Assembly (NCBI RefSeq): GCF_016595465.1
Contig: NZ_JAENIK010000012.1
Span: 248,001-312,000 of the forward strand
DNA: 64,000 nt
Source: Luteolibacter yonseiensis
GTDB lineage: Bacteria > Verrucomicrobiota > Verrucomicrobiia > Verrucomicrobiales > Akkermansiaceae
Reading direction: 5' to 3'
Shown here one piece after another: positions 46,485-54,261 of this stretch (positions within the stretch are counted from its first letter, which is position 1; each line of letters opens with the position of its first letter). The notes under the pieces were generated by a model. It ran no database searches. It was given only the letters and a program-made list of their open reading frames with translations, and was not told the origin of the DNA. The position numbers and the translations under genes are program-made.

Positions 46485-47492
46485 TCAGGCGGACCGCAGG
46501 TTTTTCGGAGTCGCCGCCGCTTGGAACGGAACTTCCTCCAACAGGGCGCGCACGATGTCATTGGTCGTGTGGCCTTCCACCCGCGCGTTGTAATCGAGCA
46601 CGATACGGTGTCGCAGCACGGCGGTGGCGATGGCTTTCACGTCTTCGAAGCTCGCGTTCGTCCGCTCCTGCATCAGGGCGCGGGCCTTGGCTCCGGACGC
46701 GAGCGCGAGCGCCGCCCGCGGGCTCGCCCCATAGCGGATGCCGCGCGAGGCGGACGATTGTCCGGGATGGCTGGCGTCCACGAGGCGGGCGATGTAGTTC
46801 GCCACCACGTCGGGCAGATAGATTTTTCTAACAAGCTCCAGCAGGTGGACAAGCGTCTCCTCGGTCATCACCGGATCCACATGCGGATCCGTGCCGAGCT
46901 CCCGCTGGGAGACGATCCGTTGAAGGGTTGCCACATCATTGCGGGTGACCTCCAGTTTGAAGAGGAAGCGGTCGAGCTGCGCCTCGGGCAATGGATAGGT
47001 GCCTTCCAGTTCGATCGGGTTCTGGGTGGCCAGCACGAAAAACGGCTTTGGCAGGTCATGGGTTTTTCCCAAGACCGTCACCCGCCGTTCCTGCATGGCC
47101 TCCAACAAGGCTGACTGGGTTTTCGGCGAGGCGCGGTTGATCTCATCCGCAAGCACGATGTTGGTGAACAGCGGTCCCGGTTGGAATACGAACTCGCGCC
47201 GCCCATCGACTTCCTGGAGCACCGGATTTCCGGTGATGTCGCCGGGCAGGAGATCTGGGGTGAACTGTACCCGCTTCGTGCCGAGCCTGAGCAGCTTGGA
47301 CAGTCCCTTGACCAGCTCCGTCTTGCCAAGTCCCGGCAAGCCTTCCAGCAGGATGTGCCCCCGTGCCAGCACGCCGGTGATCACGAGATCGACCAATTCC
47401 TCCTGGCCGAAGAGGATCTGGTTCAGCCCGCTGGACAGCGAGCGCAGGTGTTTGGCTGCATCGGCGACTTCCGTTTCGGTGGCATTTTCCAT
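46485..47492 (-). CDS. MoxR family AAA+ ATPase
   Basis: 335 residues. Walker A ILLEGLPGLGKTELVKGLSK (~48-67), MoxR-specific RVQFTPDLLPGDITGNPVLQ, Walker B FTNIVLADEINRASPKTQSA, sensor 1 FFVLATQNPIELEGTYPLPE, then AQLDRFLFKLEV with the Arg finger and the C-terminal lid (SRGIRYGASPRAALALASGA). MoxR ATPases are chaperone-like and act with VWA proteins, here DUF58, BatA-like and the 895-aa VWA protein. It is the first gene of the operon. The next gene starts 64 bp downstream. Confidence 0.96.
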   Translation of the reverse strand: MENATETEVADAAKHLRSLSSGLNQILFGQEELVDLVITGVLARGHILLEGLPGLGKTELVKGLSKLLRLGTKRVQFTPDLLPGDITGNPVLQEVDGRREFVFQPGPLFTNIVLADEINRASPKTQSALLEAMQERRVTVLGKTHDLPKPFFVLATQNPIELEGTYPLPEAQLDRFLFKLEVTRNDVATLQRIVSQRELGTDPHVDPVMTEETLVHLLELVRKIYLPDVVANYIARLVDASHPGQSSASRGIRYGASPRAALALASGAKARALMQERTNASFEDVKAIATAVLRHRIVLDYNARVEGHTTNDIVRALLEEVPFQAAATPKNLRSA

Positions 47493-47593
47493 GGATTGAT
47501 GGCAACGCTAGCGCAGACGCGGCGTTTGGGAATCCCCAAGGTGTGAAATTTTGATGAAGGCCGGCGGATGCGTTCGCGGGAGACCGCCAACAC

Positions 47594-48601
47594 TCACGGG
47601 ATCCGGTGGTGGCCGGCACTCAAGCCGAATCTCCAAAGCCACACGAAGGTAAGCAGAATGGCGGAGAGTCCCACGTGAAGCACCTGAACCCACGAATAGA
47701 TGTGGACCTGCGCCATCACCAGTCCCAGCACCATCTGGGCGATCACAATCCCCAGCACCGTGCGCTCCACCTTGCCCGCCCCACCGACCCGGTGGCGCTT
47801 CGCCAGCGCCCACGCCCAGAGGGTGGCGACAAGCACCACCCAGGAGAAGCTGCGGTGAAACAGATAAACCCACGAATGCTCCAATTCGGCGATCCAACTC
47901 GATCGCGGGGCGTTCGAGTGGGATTTCGCCAGCTCGTCCGTCATTTCGCGGATCTGGGAACCGAGGATTCCTTCCGTCAGGATCACTGCCAGCAGCACTG
48001 TCACGGCGATCCTGGATTTCCCCAGGGCATCCGTATTCATCCCGATCCGCCATGGATCATCCGTTCCCCTCCACGCACAGTAGCAGAGGGTTCCCAGCAG
48101 GCTCATGGCCAGGGCGAGATGCGCGGTCAGAACTCCTGGCGCGAGGCCGCTGTAGACGACCCGCGCACCCATCCAGGCGTTGATCAGCACCACCGCCAGC
48201 GAAGTGAAGGCCATCCAGAAAACCAGCGGCCTCTTCTGCCTTTGCCAGAACGCGGCGATGAATGTCGCGAGCGAGAAAAACCCTACCGGCATGCTTGACA
48301 TCCGGTTGATGAACTCGGTCCACACATGCCGTGGGTTGAATTCCTGTCGCAGTGACTCCACCGAAATACTGTCCGGATCCCGCCCCATGTTGGCGGCCTT
48401 CTTCTTGAACCGTTCGATCGGCAGTTTGGAGAAATCCACGTCCTCCACCTTGGTCGGAGGAATGAGGCAGCCCCAGCAGGTCGGCCAGTCCGGACAGCCC
48501 ATGCCAGCCCCCGTGACCCTCACAATCGCCCCGACGAACATCAGCACCAGAACGGAAACCAAGGCTCCTGTGGCCAGTTTTTGAAACCGAGTCATCCCCA
48601 T
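47594..48601 (-). CDS. ctaA: COX15/CtaA family haem A synthase
   Basis: 335 residues with about eight membrane helices. The first helix region reads VGAIVRVTGAGMGCPDWPTC, a family hallmark followed by WGCLIPP. A periplasmic loop contains the segment before FINRMSSMPVGFFSLATFI. Haem-ligand histidines are visible in VLTAHLALAMSL, LEHSWVYLFHRSFSWVV and VLHVGLSAILL. CtaA/COX15 oxidises the haem O methyl group to a formyl group, giving haem A for cytochrome oxidase. The extra loop (residues ~50-100) is of the longer CtaA subtype. No ctaB or oxidase genes are in the window, so the gene stands apart here. Confidence 0.93.
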   Translation of the reverse strand: MGMTRFQKLATGALVSVLVLMFVGAIVRVTGAGMGCPDWPTCWGCLIPPTKVEDVDFSKLPIERFKKKAANMGRDPDSISVESLRQEFNPRHVWTEFINRMSSMPVGFFSLATFIAAFWQRQKRPLVFWMAFTSLAVVLINAWMGARVVYSGLAPGVLTAHLALAMSLLGTLCYCAWRGTDDPWRIGMNTDALGKSRIAVTVLLAVILTEGILGSQIREMTDELAKSHSNAPRSSWIAELEHSWVYLFHRSFSWVVLVATLWAWALAKRHRVGGAGKVERTVLGIVIAQMVLGLVMAQVHIYSWVQVLHVGLSAILLTFVWLWRFGLSAGHHRIP

Positions 48602-48685
48602 GCGCGGACCATGCTAGGCTGATGTGGTTTTTCCAGTGAAATCTCCATCATCGGTCTGTTTGAGAAAGGTGGCGGATCGCCTCAA

Positions 48686-48723
48686 ATAAAAAATCGCCAA
48701 GGGGCGGAAGCTCCCTTGGCGAT
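48686..48723 (-). terminator. Rho-independent terminator after the PEP-CTERM gene
   Basis: ATCGCCAAGGG (48693-48703) and CCCTTGGCGAT (48713-48723) form a perfect 11-bp stem. On the minus strand it is followed by a T-run (A tract at 48688-48693 on the plus strand). It lies 27 bp after the stop of the 48750-50024 gene. Confidence 0.92.
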
Positions 48724-48749
48724 GAAGAAGAGACGCGGGGCGTCAGGAA

Positions 48750-50024
48750 TTATGCGGTGCGGCGGCGGCGCAGGATTCCGGCGACGAGCAACAGGCCGGC
48801 GAGGGCACCGGTAGGCTCTGGAACCGGTGAATACACAGGGTTCCAGGAGAGCGAGTTGCCGCTGAAGCTGAAGGAACCTTGGCCGTTGGTGTTGATCGCA
48901 GCCAATCCGCCACCGAAGATGCTGGTCCAGTCGGCGATCGCGCCATTCGCACCCATGAAGATGTCATTCCATGACCTTGCGGTGTCCCAGAAGGTGTCTT
49001 CGAACGAACCGCTTCCGATGTCGACCTTGAAGAGCGAGTCCGCGGAACCTGCGAGGGTTCCGGTCACATTCACGGCATCGTAACCGACGCCGCGGGTTTG
49101 GGTCAGGGCGGTGTCGAGAGTCCAGGAGAAGATCGAGCCGCTGCCGTAGGTGAGATTCGTTGTGGCCGCTCCCGCCTTGTCGAAGGTTTGAAGGCCGACA
49201 GTGCCGATTCCACCTGCCGAATGGGTCGCTCCGTTGGAGAGAGTGGTGTTTCCGCCGACGGTGCCGTTCCCGACGAGGGCCGTGCCCGCACCGCTGACCT
49301 TGACGATGCCGGTGGCGGCGCTGGAGTCACCGTTCACGGCGAGGGTGCCACCAGTGACGTTTGTAACGCCGACATAGGTGTTGTTCCCATTCAGCGTCAA
49401 TGTGCCGGTGCCGGTTTTGGTAAGACCATTCGAGTGATCGTTCGGGGTGGTCACGTTGTTCGCCTGGGACTGGGAAACGACACCTTGGACGGTGGTGTTA
49501 CCCGAACCATTGACCGTGAGCATGCTGTGGTTGCCGATCGCCAGATTGTTCTGGACGTTGAGGCCGTTGGAAGAATTGTTCGTCCAGGTGTTCGCCTCGC
49601 TGTTGAGCTTGAGGTTGAGCTGCTGGCCGTTGACCGTGGAACCGATGTTGACCGCACCAGCGCCGGAATTGACGGTGATGCTCTTGTAAAGCCTCATCTC
49701 ATTGCTTGAGGATCCGCCGATGATGGAGGTGGAAGCCGCAGTGTTGAACTCCATGCCATCGAACGTGCTCCAAGATGGAAGATCAAAAGTGATGGTCTGT
49801 GAAGTGGCGGTGGAACCTGGAGCATTGAAGGCAACCACTCCGTAGTTCCCCGGGTTGTATGCGGTGTTCTGCCATTGGGTCAGGTCCGCCCAATTTGCAT
49901 TGTTGTTCCAGTTGCCATTGCCACCGCGCCAGTAGAAGGAAGGTGCTGCGATGGCGGAGGAAATGCCGCCGACGGCGATGAGTCCGAGCGCGGCGGTGAG
50001 AATTGAGTTGTGTGGGATGCGCAT
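48750..50024 (-). CDS. PEP-CTERM sorted beta-strand repeat protein
   Basis: 424 residues. Signal peptide (MRIPHNSILTAALGLIAVGG... cut near SAIAA). The mature part starts FYWRGGNGNWNNNANWADLT, a usual opening of such proteins, and contains one clear autotransporter-associated repeat (GTGTLTLNGNNTYVGVTNVT, ~200-225). The C-terminus is a textbook PEP-CTERM tail: VPEP, then the helix TGALAGLLLVAGIL, then RRRRTA. PEP-CTERM proteins are processed by exosortase, which is not in the window. It is a single-gene unit with its own terminator. Probably an exported surface or matrix protein. Confidence 0.93.
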   Translation of the reverse strand: MRIPHNSILTAALGLIAVGGISSAIAAPSFYWRGGNGNWNNNANWADLTQWQNTAYNPGNYGVVAFNAPGSTATSQTITFDLPSWSTFDGMEFNTAASTSIIGGSSSNEMRLYKSITVNSGAGAVNIGSTVNGQQLNLKLNSEANTWTNNSSNGLNVQNNLAIGNHSMLTVNGSGNTTVQGVVSQSQANNVTTPNDHSNGLTKTGTGTLTLNGNNTYVGVTNVTGGTLAVNGDSSAATGIVKVSGAGTALVGNGTVGGNTTLSNGATHSAGGIGTVGLQTFDKAGAATTNLTYGSGSIFSWTLDTALTQTRGVGYDAVNVTGTLAGSADSLFKVDIGSGSFEDTFWDTARSWNDIFMGANGAIADWTSIFGGGLAAINTNGQGSFSFSGNSLSWNPVYSPVPEPTGALAGLLLVAGILRRRRTA

Positions 50025-50324
50025 GATTTTAGGGGGTGGGGGTTGGGAGACACAGCAAATTTGCCCTGAAGTCGTCGTAACTCAATCAAAATCGGCCATA
50101 TAACGTCATTGCGTAACGGTGCGGCAGATACGGGATTTCATGATTCCGGCGATGATTTCGATGGCGATGGAGGCCTGCAAACCTTGTCAGACAGTTTGAT
50201 GTCGATCGGTTGAAATCTTATTTATTATTGAAAATAAAAATGTTGTGTGGATTGGAGCGAGAGCCGTCGATCTTCCGGACAAGTCGGGTGTTATTTTCGC
50301 TCGTCGGAGCGGAGATTTGATCCG
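50025..50324. other. Intergenic region upstream of the PEP-CTERM gene
   Basis: About 300 bp between the 5' end of the PEP-CTERM gene and the 3' end of the methyltransferase gene. It is more AT-rich than its surroundings, especially 50215-50240, where TTTATT (50221-50226) and AATAAA (50233-50238) can pair. It presumably carries the PEP-CTERM promoter. No gene, RNA or clear terminator is seen. Confidence 0.4.
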
Positions 50325-50987
50325 TCAGTGGACCTCACCTTGGCATTTGGATTCGATTTCACGGCTGGTTCTGTGCCACCACTCGCTCTTCAACAGTCCC
50401 CAGTCGCTTTCCCGGATGCGGTGGCGGATGAATCCATTCCCGCTCAGCAATCCGTCCGGAGGGACCAATTTGCTTGCCTGCAATTGGCAGACGAAGTGGA
50501 AAAACGCATAGAGCAAGGCAAGGATTGCCCTGCAGCGAAGGGCGGGCATCTTTCCGGAAGCGATTTGGAAATCAGCCAGCAGCCAGTGCGCCCGCGGAGT
50601 GGCAAGATCTCCCAAGCGTGAGATGACCGTCGGCAGAGTGTCCGCCGAGAAGCAGTCGAGGAAGAAGTTCGTTACGATGAGGTCATAGCCGCCTGCCGGG
50701 CCATCCCAGTCCAGAATGTCCGCCAGAACGAATTCAACCTGCGGTGAGTTGGTCCGGCGACGGGCGATATCGAGCATTTTCCCGCTGGAATCCAGAACGG
50801 TGATCCGGGCATCGGGAAATTTCGCCGCGCACTCCGGCAGGAATCTTCCATGCCCTTCACCTGCGATCAGGACCCGCTGGGGAATCGGAATTTCATCGAG
50901 AAACGCGGTGCGGCATTTCTGGAGCTTTCCGCCCGCTGTCAGAAATTCCATCGCCCGGTAGAAGGGGGCGATGCGGTCGAAGTTCAT
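50325..50987 (-). CDS. Class I SAM-dependent methyltransferase
   Basis: 220 residues. Motif I is VLIAGEGHGRFLPECAAKF (~39-57; GEGHG in place of the usual GxGxG). It is followed by ITVLDSSGKMLDIARRR, motif II VEFVLADILDWD and motif III YDLIVTNFFLDCFSADTL. The start, FDRIAPFYRAMEFLTAGGKL, recalls UbiE-like and small-molecule methyltransferases. Its start overlaps the stop of the HPP gene by 4 bp (ATGA), so it is translated with it. The acceptor is unknown; no link between methylation and the HPP transporter is evident. Confidence 0.88.
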   Translation of the reverse strand: MNFDRIAPFYRAMEFLTAGGKLQKCRTAFLDEIPIPQRVLIAGEGHGRFLPECAAKFPDARITVLDSSGKMLDIARRRTNSPQVEFVLADILDWDGPAGGYDLIVTNFFLDCFSADTLPTVISRLGDLATPRAHWLLADFQIASGKMPALRCRAILALLYAFFHFVCQLQASKLVPPDGLLSGNGFIRHRIRESDWGLLKSEWWHRTSREIESKCQGEVH

Positions 50988-51667
50988 GGCGAAGGATCGG
51001 ACTTTTCTTGGCGATTGGCAAGCAACCGGCTGATCCGGATGAGGTCGTCCTCATTCACGTCCACGAAAGAGTCGATCGATTTGAGGGCGGTGATGATTTC
51101 CTCATGGCTCGGGGTTTCCGGCGGTGGTGGAGTCGCCGGATGGCTTAGATAGGCCGGGTAGCGCCTCCAGCCGAAGAAGATGTTGAACAGGACGGCGACG
51201 CCGACCATGATGAGGCAGTTCACCAGCACCGGGAACAGCACGAAGCGGAAGCCCATGTCGTGGATGGCATTTCCACCAAGCACCGCGGTGAGCGCGGTGG
51301 CGCCGCCGGGCGGGTGGATGCACTTCATGTGGTGCATCATGCCGATCGAGAGGCAGACCGCGAACGCGGCGGCCAGTTCCGGTCCGCGGATGAACCTTGC
51401 GCAGATGACGCCGATCAACGCGGAGAAGACATGTCCGGCCAGCACCGGCCAGGGCTGGGAAAGCTGGCCGTGTGGCACGGCGAAGAGCAGCACCGCACTG
51501 GCTCCCATGGAAGCGATGACGGCGGTCGCCCCGCTCAGGCTGAGCACGCGTTCGGTGATGAACGTCAGCACGATGATCGAGATGAGCCCTCCGAGCATGG
51601 AGACGATTTTTTCCCGCCAACTGACGGCGCTGAGCTCGATGCCGAGCAAGGATTTCAAATAACTCAT
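50984..51667 (-). CDS. HPP family membrane protein
   Basis: 227 residues with four or five membrane helices. The family name motif is present (MKCIHPPGGATALTAVLGGN), plus ASMGASAVLLFAVPHGQLSQ, which precedes PWPVLAGHVFSALIGV, another conserved HPP stretch. A soluble proline-rich tail (HPATPPPPETPSHEEIITAL) ends the protein. Plastid and cyanobacterial HPP proteins have been linked to nitrite transport; the bacterial substrate is otherwise unsettled. It is divergent from the MarR/ClC unit, with a palindrome between them, and is followed by a methyltransferase gene. Confidence 0.92.
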   Translation of the reverse strand: MSYLKSLLGIELSAVSWREKIVSMLGGLISIIVLTFITERVLSLSGATAVIASMGASAVLLFAVPHGQLSQPWPVLAGHVFSALIGVICARFIRGPELAAAFAVCLSIGMMHHMKCIHPPGGATALTAVLGGNAIHDMGFRFVLFPVLVNCLIMVGVAVLFNIFFGWRRYPAYLSHPATPPPPETPSHEEIITALKSIDSFVDVNEDDLIRISRLLANRQEKSDPSP

Positions 51668-51705
51668 ACAGGGAGCGAAAATGGACGGAGGCGGTGCTTG
51701 AAATG

Positions 51706-51720
51706 TATCGTGAGACGATA
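51706..51720. promoter_or_regulatory. Palindromic operator candidate between HPP and MarR genes
   Basis: TATCGTGAGACGATA is a perfect 6-bp inverted repeat with a 3-nt centre. It sits in the 67-bp gap between the divergent HPP (start 51667) and MarR (start 51735) genes. The following ATAAAT-like bases could be part of a -10 box. Its size and position suit autoregulation by the adjacent MarR dimer, which would then control both directions. Confidence 0.65.
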
Positions 51721-51734
51721 TAAATCAGGCCCGG

Positions 51735-52163
51735 ATGTCAGCGGGCAAGCAAATTTTGACTCACGAGGACTACACACGGCTGGCGGATTTCCGCTACGCG
51801 CTGCGGTGCTTTTTGGAATTCAGCGAAAAGGCAGCGGCCGCTGAGGGACTGACACCGCAGCAGCATCAGGCGTTGCTGGTGATCCGTGCGAGTCCCGGAG
51901 CACAGGCGAACATCGGGCGGCTGGCTGAGCGGCTGAGGATCCGCCATCACTCGGCGGTGGAGCTTGCGAAGCGTCTGGAAGTCGCGGGACTCGTGGTCCG
52001 GGAAACATCACCCGCGGACCGGCGTTCGGTCATCCTGAGGCTGACGGAGGAAGGGGGGAACCGGCTGGAGTATCTGACCCATGTCCACCGGAACGAGCTG
52101 CGGCAGCTTTCACCGGAGATCATGGCGCTGTTCCAAAGCATGGAGCGGGAGGGGGATGCGTGA
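51735..52163 (+). CDS. MarR family transcriptional regulator
   Basis: 142 residues. Winged-helix DNA-binding core: EGLTPQQHQALLVIRASPGA, then IGRLAERLRIRHHSAVELAK (recognition helix) and RLEVAGLVVRETSPADRRSV, with ILRLTEEGGNRLEYL completing the wing. No cysteine in the sensor position that would suggest an OhrR-type redox switch. It overlaps the ClC gene by 4 bp (GTGA) and is divergent from the HPP gene, with a palindrome in between. It probably represses both units; the ligand is unknown. Confidence 0.93.
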   Translation: MSAGKQILTHEDYTRLADFRYALRCFLEFSEKAAAAEGLTPQQHQALLVIRASPGAQANIGRLAERLRIRHHSAVELAKRLEVAGLVVRETSPADRRSVILRLTEEGGNRLEYLTHVHRNELRQLSPEIMALFQSMEREGDA

Positions 52164-53884
52164 AAGGATCCGGATCGGGACTGCGGCTTCCGTTGCTCGC
52201 GTGTGTGGTCGGCCTGGTGGTGGCTTTTGGAGGGGTGGGATTGTTGGAGCTGATCGCTTTGATCACGAACGTTTCCTATCACGGCCACTTTTCCTCCCAT
52301 CATGCGGTGCCCGGATATGCGACATTGGGAATGTGGGGGATGTTGGTTCCGGTGGTGGGCGGCCTTCTCATCGGGTTGATCGCCAGGTTCGGCAGCCCGG
52401 ATGTGCGGGGGCATGGAATTCCGGAGGCGATGCAGGGGGTGATGATGAAGCAGAGCCGCATCCCCTTGCGGGTGGCGTTTCTGAAGCCGCTGGCGAGCGC
52501 GATTTCAATCGGAACGGGCGGACCCTTCGGAGCCGAAGGTCCGGTGATCGCGACAGGGGGAGCCATTGGTTCGCTGTTCGGCCAATGGATTCCGAGCAGT
52601 ACGGTGGAACGGAAGATCCTGCTCGCCTCCGGTGCGGCGGCGGGGATGACAGCGGCCTTCGGCACACCGGTGGCCGGAGTGCTGCTGTGTATCGAGCTGT
52701 TGTTGTTCGAGTTCCGCAGCAGGAGCATGATTCCTGTGGCGCTGGCGGCGGGCGCGGCGATGGCGGTGCGGGTTTGTTTCGGAGAAGCTTATCCGATGTT
52801 GCCGCTGGAAGTGGTGAATGCTCCGGGGCCGATGCTTGCGGGCAGCTCGGCAATGGTAGGGTTGATTTCGGGACTGGTTGCGGTGGGCATCACCCACGCA
52901 TTGCATGGAATCGAACATCTTTTCGAAAAGCTGCCGATCCACTGGATGTGGTGGCCGGCTCTGGGCGGGGTGGCGGTGGGGATTTGTGGCTGGCTGGACG
53001 TCCGGACGTTGGGACCCGGCTATGCGAATCTGGAATCCTTGTTGGCGGGAAGTCCGACCCTCACCGCGATGGCGACTCTTTTCGTGTTCAAATTCCTTTC
53101 CTGGTCGATTTGTTTGGGAAGCGGAACTTCCGGCGGGACCGTTGCTCCGGTCATGACGCTGGGCGGGGCGGTGGGTGGGATGGTCGCCCTGTCGTTGCAC
53201 ATCATACCGGGTCTTGAGCAGGTGCCGGTGGGATTGTTGGTGCTGGTGGGGATGGTTTCGGTATTCGCCGGCGTTTCGCGTGCCTTCCTGACATCCGTGG
53301 CATTCGGATTGGAAGCGACCCATGCGACATGGGCGGGCGGGCCGTTGTTGCTGGGGTGCGCGCTGGCGGTCCTGGTTTCGCGGATCTGCATGCATGAGTC
53401 GATGATGACGGAAAAGCTCGCCCGGAAGGGAGTGAGGGTGCCGGTCGATTACGAGCCTGATGTCCTGCACGGACTGCATGTCGGGGAGGTGATGCTGGCC
53501 GAGCCGAAAACCGTGCCTCCCGACATGATGGTATCGGCTTTGGCCGAGCGTATCGTCAGCACCGATCCATTGTGGAACGCCGCAAGATTGTTCCCTATTG
53601 TCGATGATGGGAAAGTGTTGCTGGGGGTTGTCAGTCGTGCGGATATCCTCGCGGCGGTGAACGAGGTTCCGCAGTCGACCGTGCTGGAAGCGGGGGTGAC
53701 CGAGGTAATCACCATTCATGCGACGGCCTCTCTTTCCGAGGCCGCGGACAGGATGATCCTGCGCTCCGTGGGCAGACTCCCGGTAGTGGATGAGGAAGAT
53801 CCGCCGCGTTTGCGCGGATTGATAAGCCGGAGGGAGATCCTGCAGGCGAGACAGCACCGGCTGGATGCTGAGAAGCGTATTTGA
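52160..53884 (+). CDS. ClC family chloride channel/antiporter with CBS domains
   Basis: 574 residues starting at a GTG (52160) that overlaps the MarR stop; GGGAGGGGG at 52147-52155 is its Shine-Dalgarno. Residues ~1-420 form the ClC membrane domain with RGHGIPEAMQ, GTGGPFGAEGPVIATGGAIG (carrying the gating/proton glutamate) and AAFGTPVAGVLLCIELLLFE. Arg of the usual GREGP is Ala here, as in a subgroup of prokaryotic ClCs. The C-terminal ~130 residues hold two CBS domains (VGEVMLAEPKTVPPDMMV; VTEVITIHATASLSEAADRM), which often sense nucleotides. Co-expressed with MarR, so anion transport may be under that repressor. Confidence 0.95.
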   Translation: MKGSGSGLRLPLLACVVGLVVAFGGVGLLELIALITNVSYHGHFSSHHAVPGYATLGMWGMLVPVVGGLLIGLIARFGSPDVRGHGIPEAMQGVMMKQSRIPLRVAFLKPLASAISIGTGGPFGAEGPVIATGGAIGSLFGQWIPSSTVERKILLASGAAAGMTAAFGTPVAGVLLCIELLLFEFRSRSMIPVALAAGAAMAVRVCFGEAYPMLPLEVVNAPGPMLAGSSAMVGLISGLVAVGITHALHGIEHLFEKLPIHWMWWPALGGVAVGICGWLDVRTLGPGYANLESLLAGSPTLTAMATLFVFKFLSWSICLGSGTSGGTVAPVMTLGGAVGGMVALSLHIIPGLEQVPVGLLVLVGMVSVFAGVSRAFLTSVAFGLEATHATWAGGPLLLGCALAVLVSRICMHESMMTEKLARKGVRVPVDYEPDVLHGLHVGEVMLAEPKTVPPDMMVSALAERIVSTDPLWNAARLFPIVDDGKVLLGVVSRADILAAVNEVPQSTVLEAGVTEVITIHATASLSEAADRMILRSVGRLPVVDEEDPPRLRGLISRREILQARQHRLDAEKRI

Positions 53885-53901
53885 AAACCGGATGATCCGG
53901 T

Positions 53902-53946
53902 GTCAGACTGTGGCAGGATGTTCGGAGGAATCAAAGACAGTCTGAC
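53902..53946 (+). promoter_or_regulatory. Long inverted repeat enclosing a start codon
   Basis: GTCAGACTGT (53902-53911) and ACAGTCTGAC (53937-53946) are perfect 10-bp inverted repeats. The 25-nt loop contains the ATG (53918) of the next gene. In RNA this would be a stable hairpin around the start codon. A shorter palindrome, ACCGGA/TCCGGT (53887-53901), precedes it, right after the ClC stop. It could control translation of the small gene or end part of the ClC message. Confidence 0.55.
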
Positions 53947-54253
53947 CTCGGTCGCGGCGAAGAGCCTGCTGGCCTCGCGCTTGGAACGGTATGGAAAACT
54001 CACTGAATTCCACCTCAGCAGCCGGGACAGGACGATATCCGCCGAGATCCTGCTGGAGGGGGAGCTGGAGCCGGTGGCGATCCACATCGGACGCTACCGG
54101 ATCAAGGCGGAGGCGGAGGAATATCTATTGGAAGTGGAGGAAATTTCCGTTTCACGGATCTGGCTGCAGAATCTCCTGGAGGACCTGCTGGTGGGCAAGC
54201 CGCTGCCCGTGCCAGCGATGCTCCTGCTGGCACTCGGCAAGCCGGAGCCGTAG
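53918..54253 (+). CDS. Conserved-looking hypothetical protein
   Basis: 111 residues from the ATG at 53918; an in-frame GTG at 53900 would add six residues. Start MFGGIKDSLTSVAAKSLLAS; the middle alternates beta strands (EFHLSSRDRTISAEILLEGE, then PVAIHIGRYRIKAEAEEY), and the end is helical and hydrophobic (VPAMLLLALGKPEP). It has no signal peptide and no recognised family. It is 33 bp after ClC on the same strand, so may be co-transcribed, but its start lies within an inverted repeat. Convergent with the next gene at 8 bp. Confidence 0.75.
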   Translation: MFGGIKDSLTSVAAKSLLASRLERYGKLTEFHLSSRDRTISAEILLEGELEPVAIHIGRYRIKAEAEEYLLEVEEISVSRIWLQNLLEDLLVGKPLPVPAMLLLALGKPEP

Positions 54254-54261
54254 GCAGGGGG

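Noticed and set aside
52160..53884. ClC with GHGIP and GAEGP in place of GSGIP and GREGP as an unusual selectivity filter
   Set aside because: As I recall, these variants are common in a prokaryotic ClC-CBS subgroup, so not unusual in themselves.
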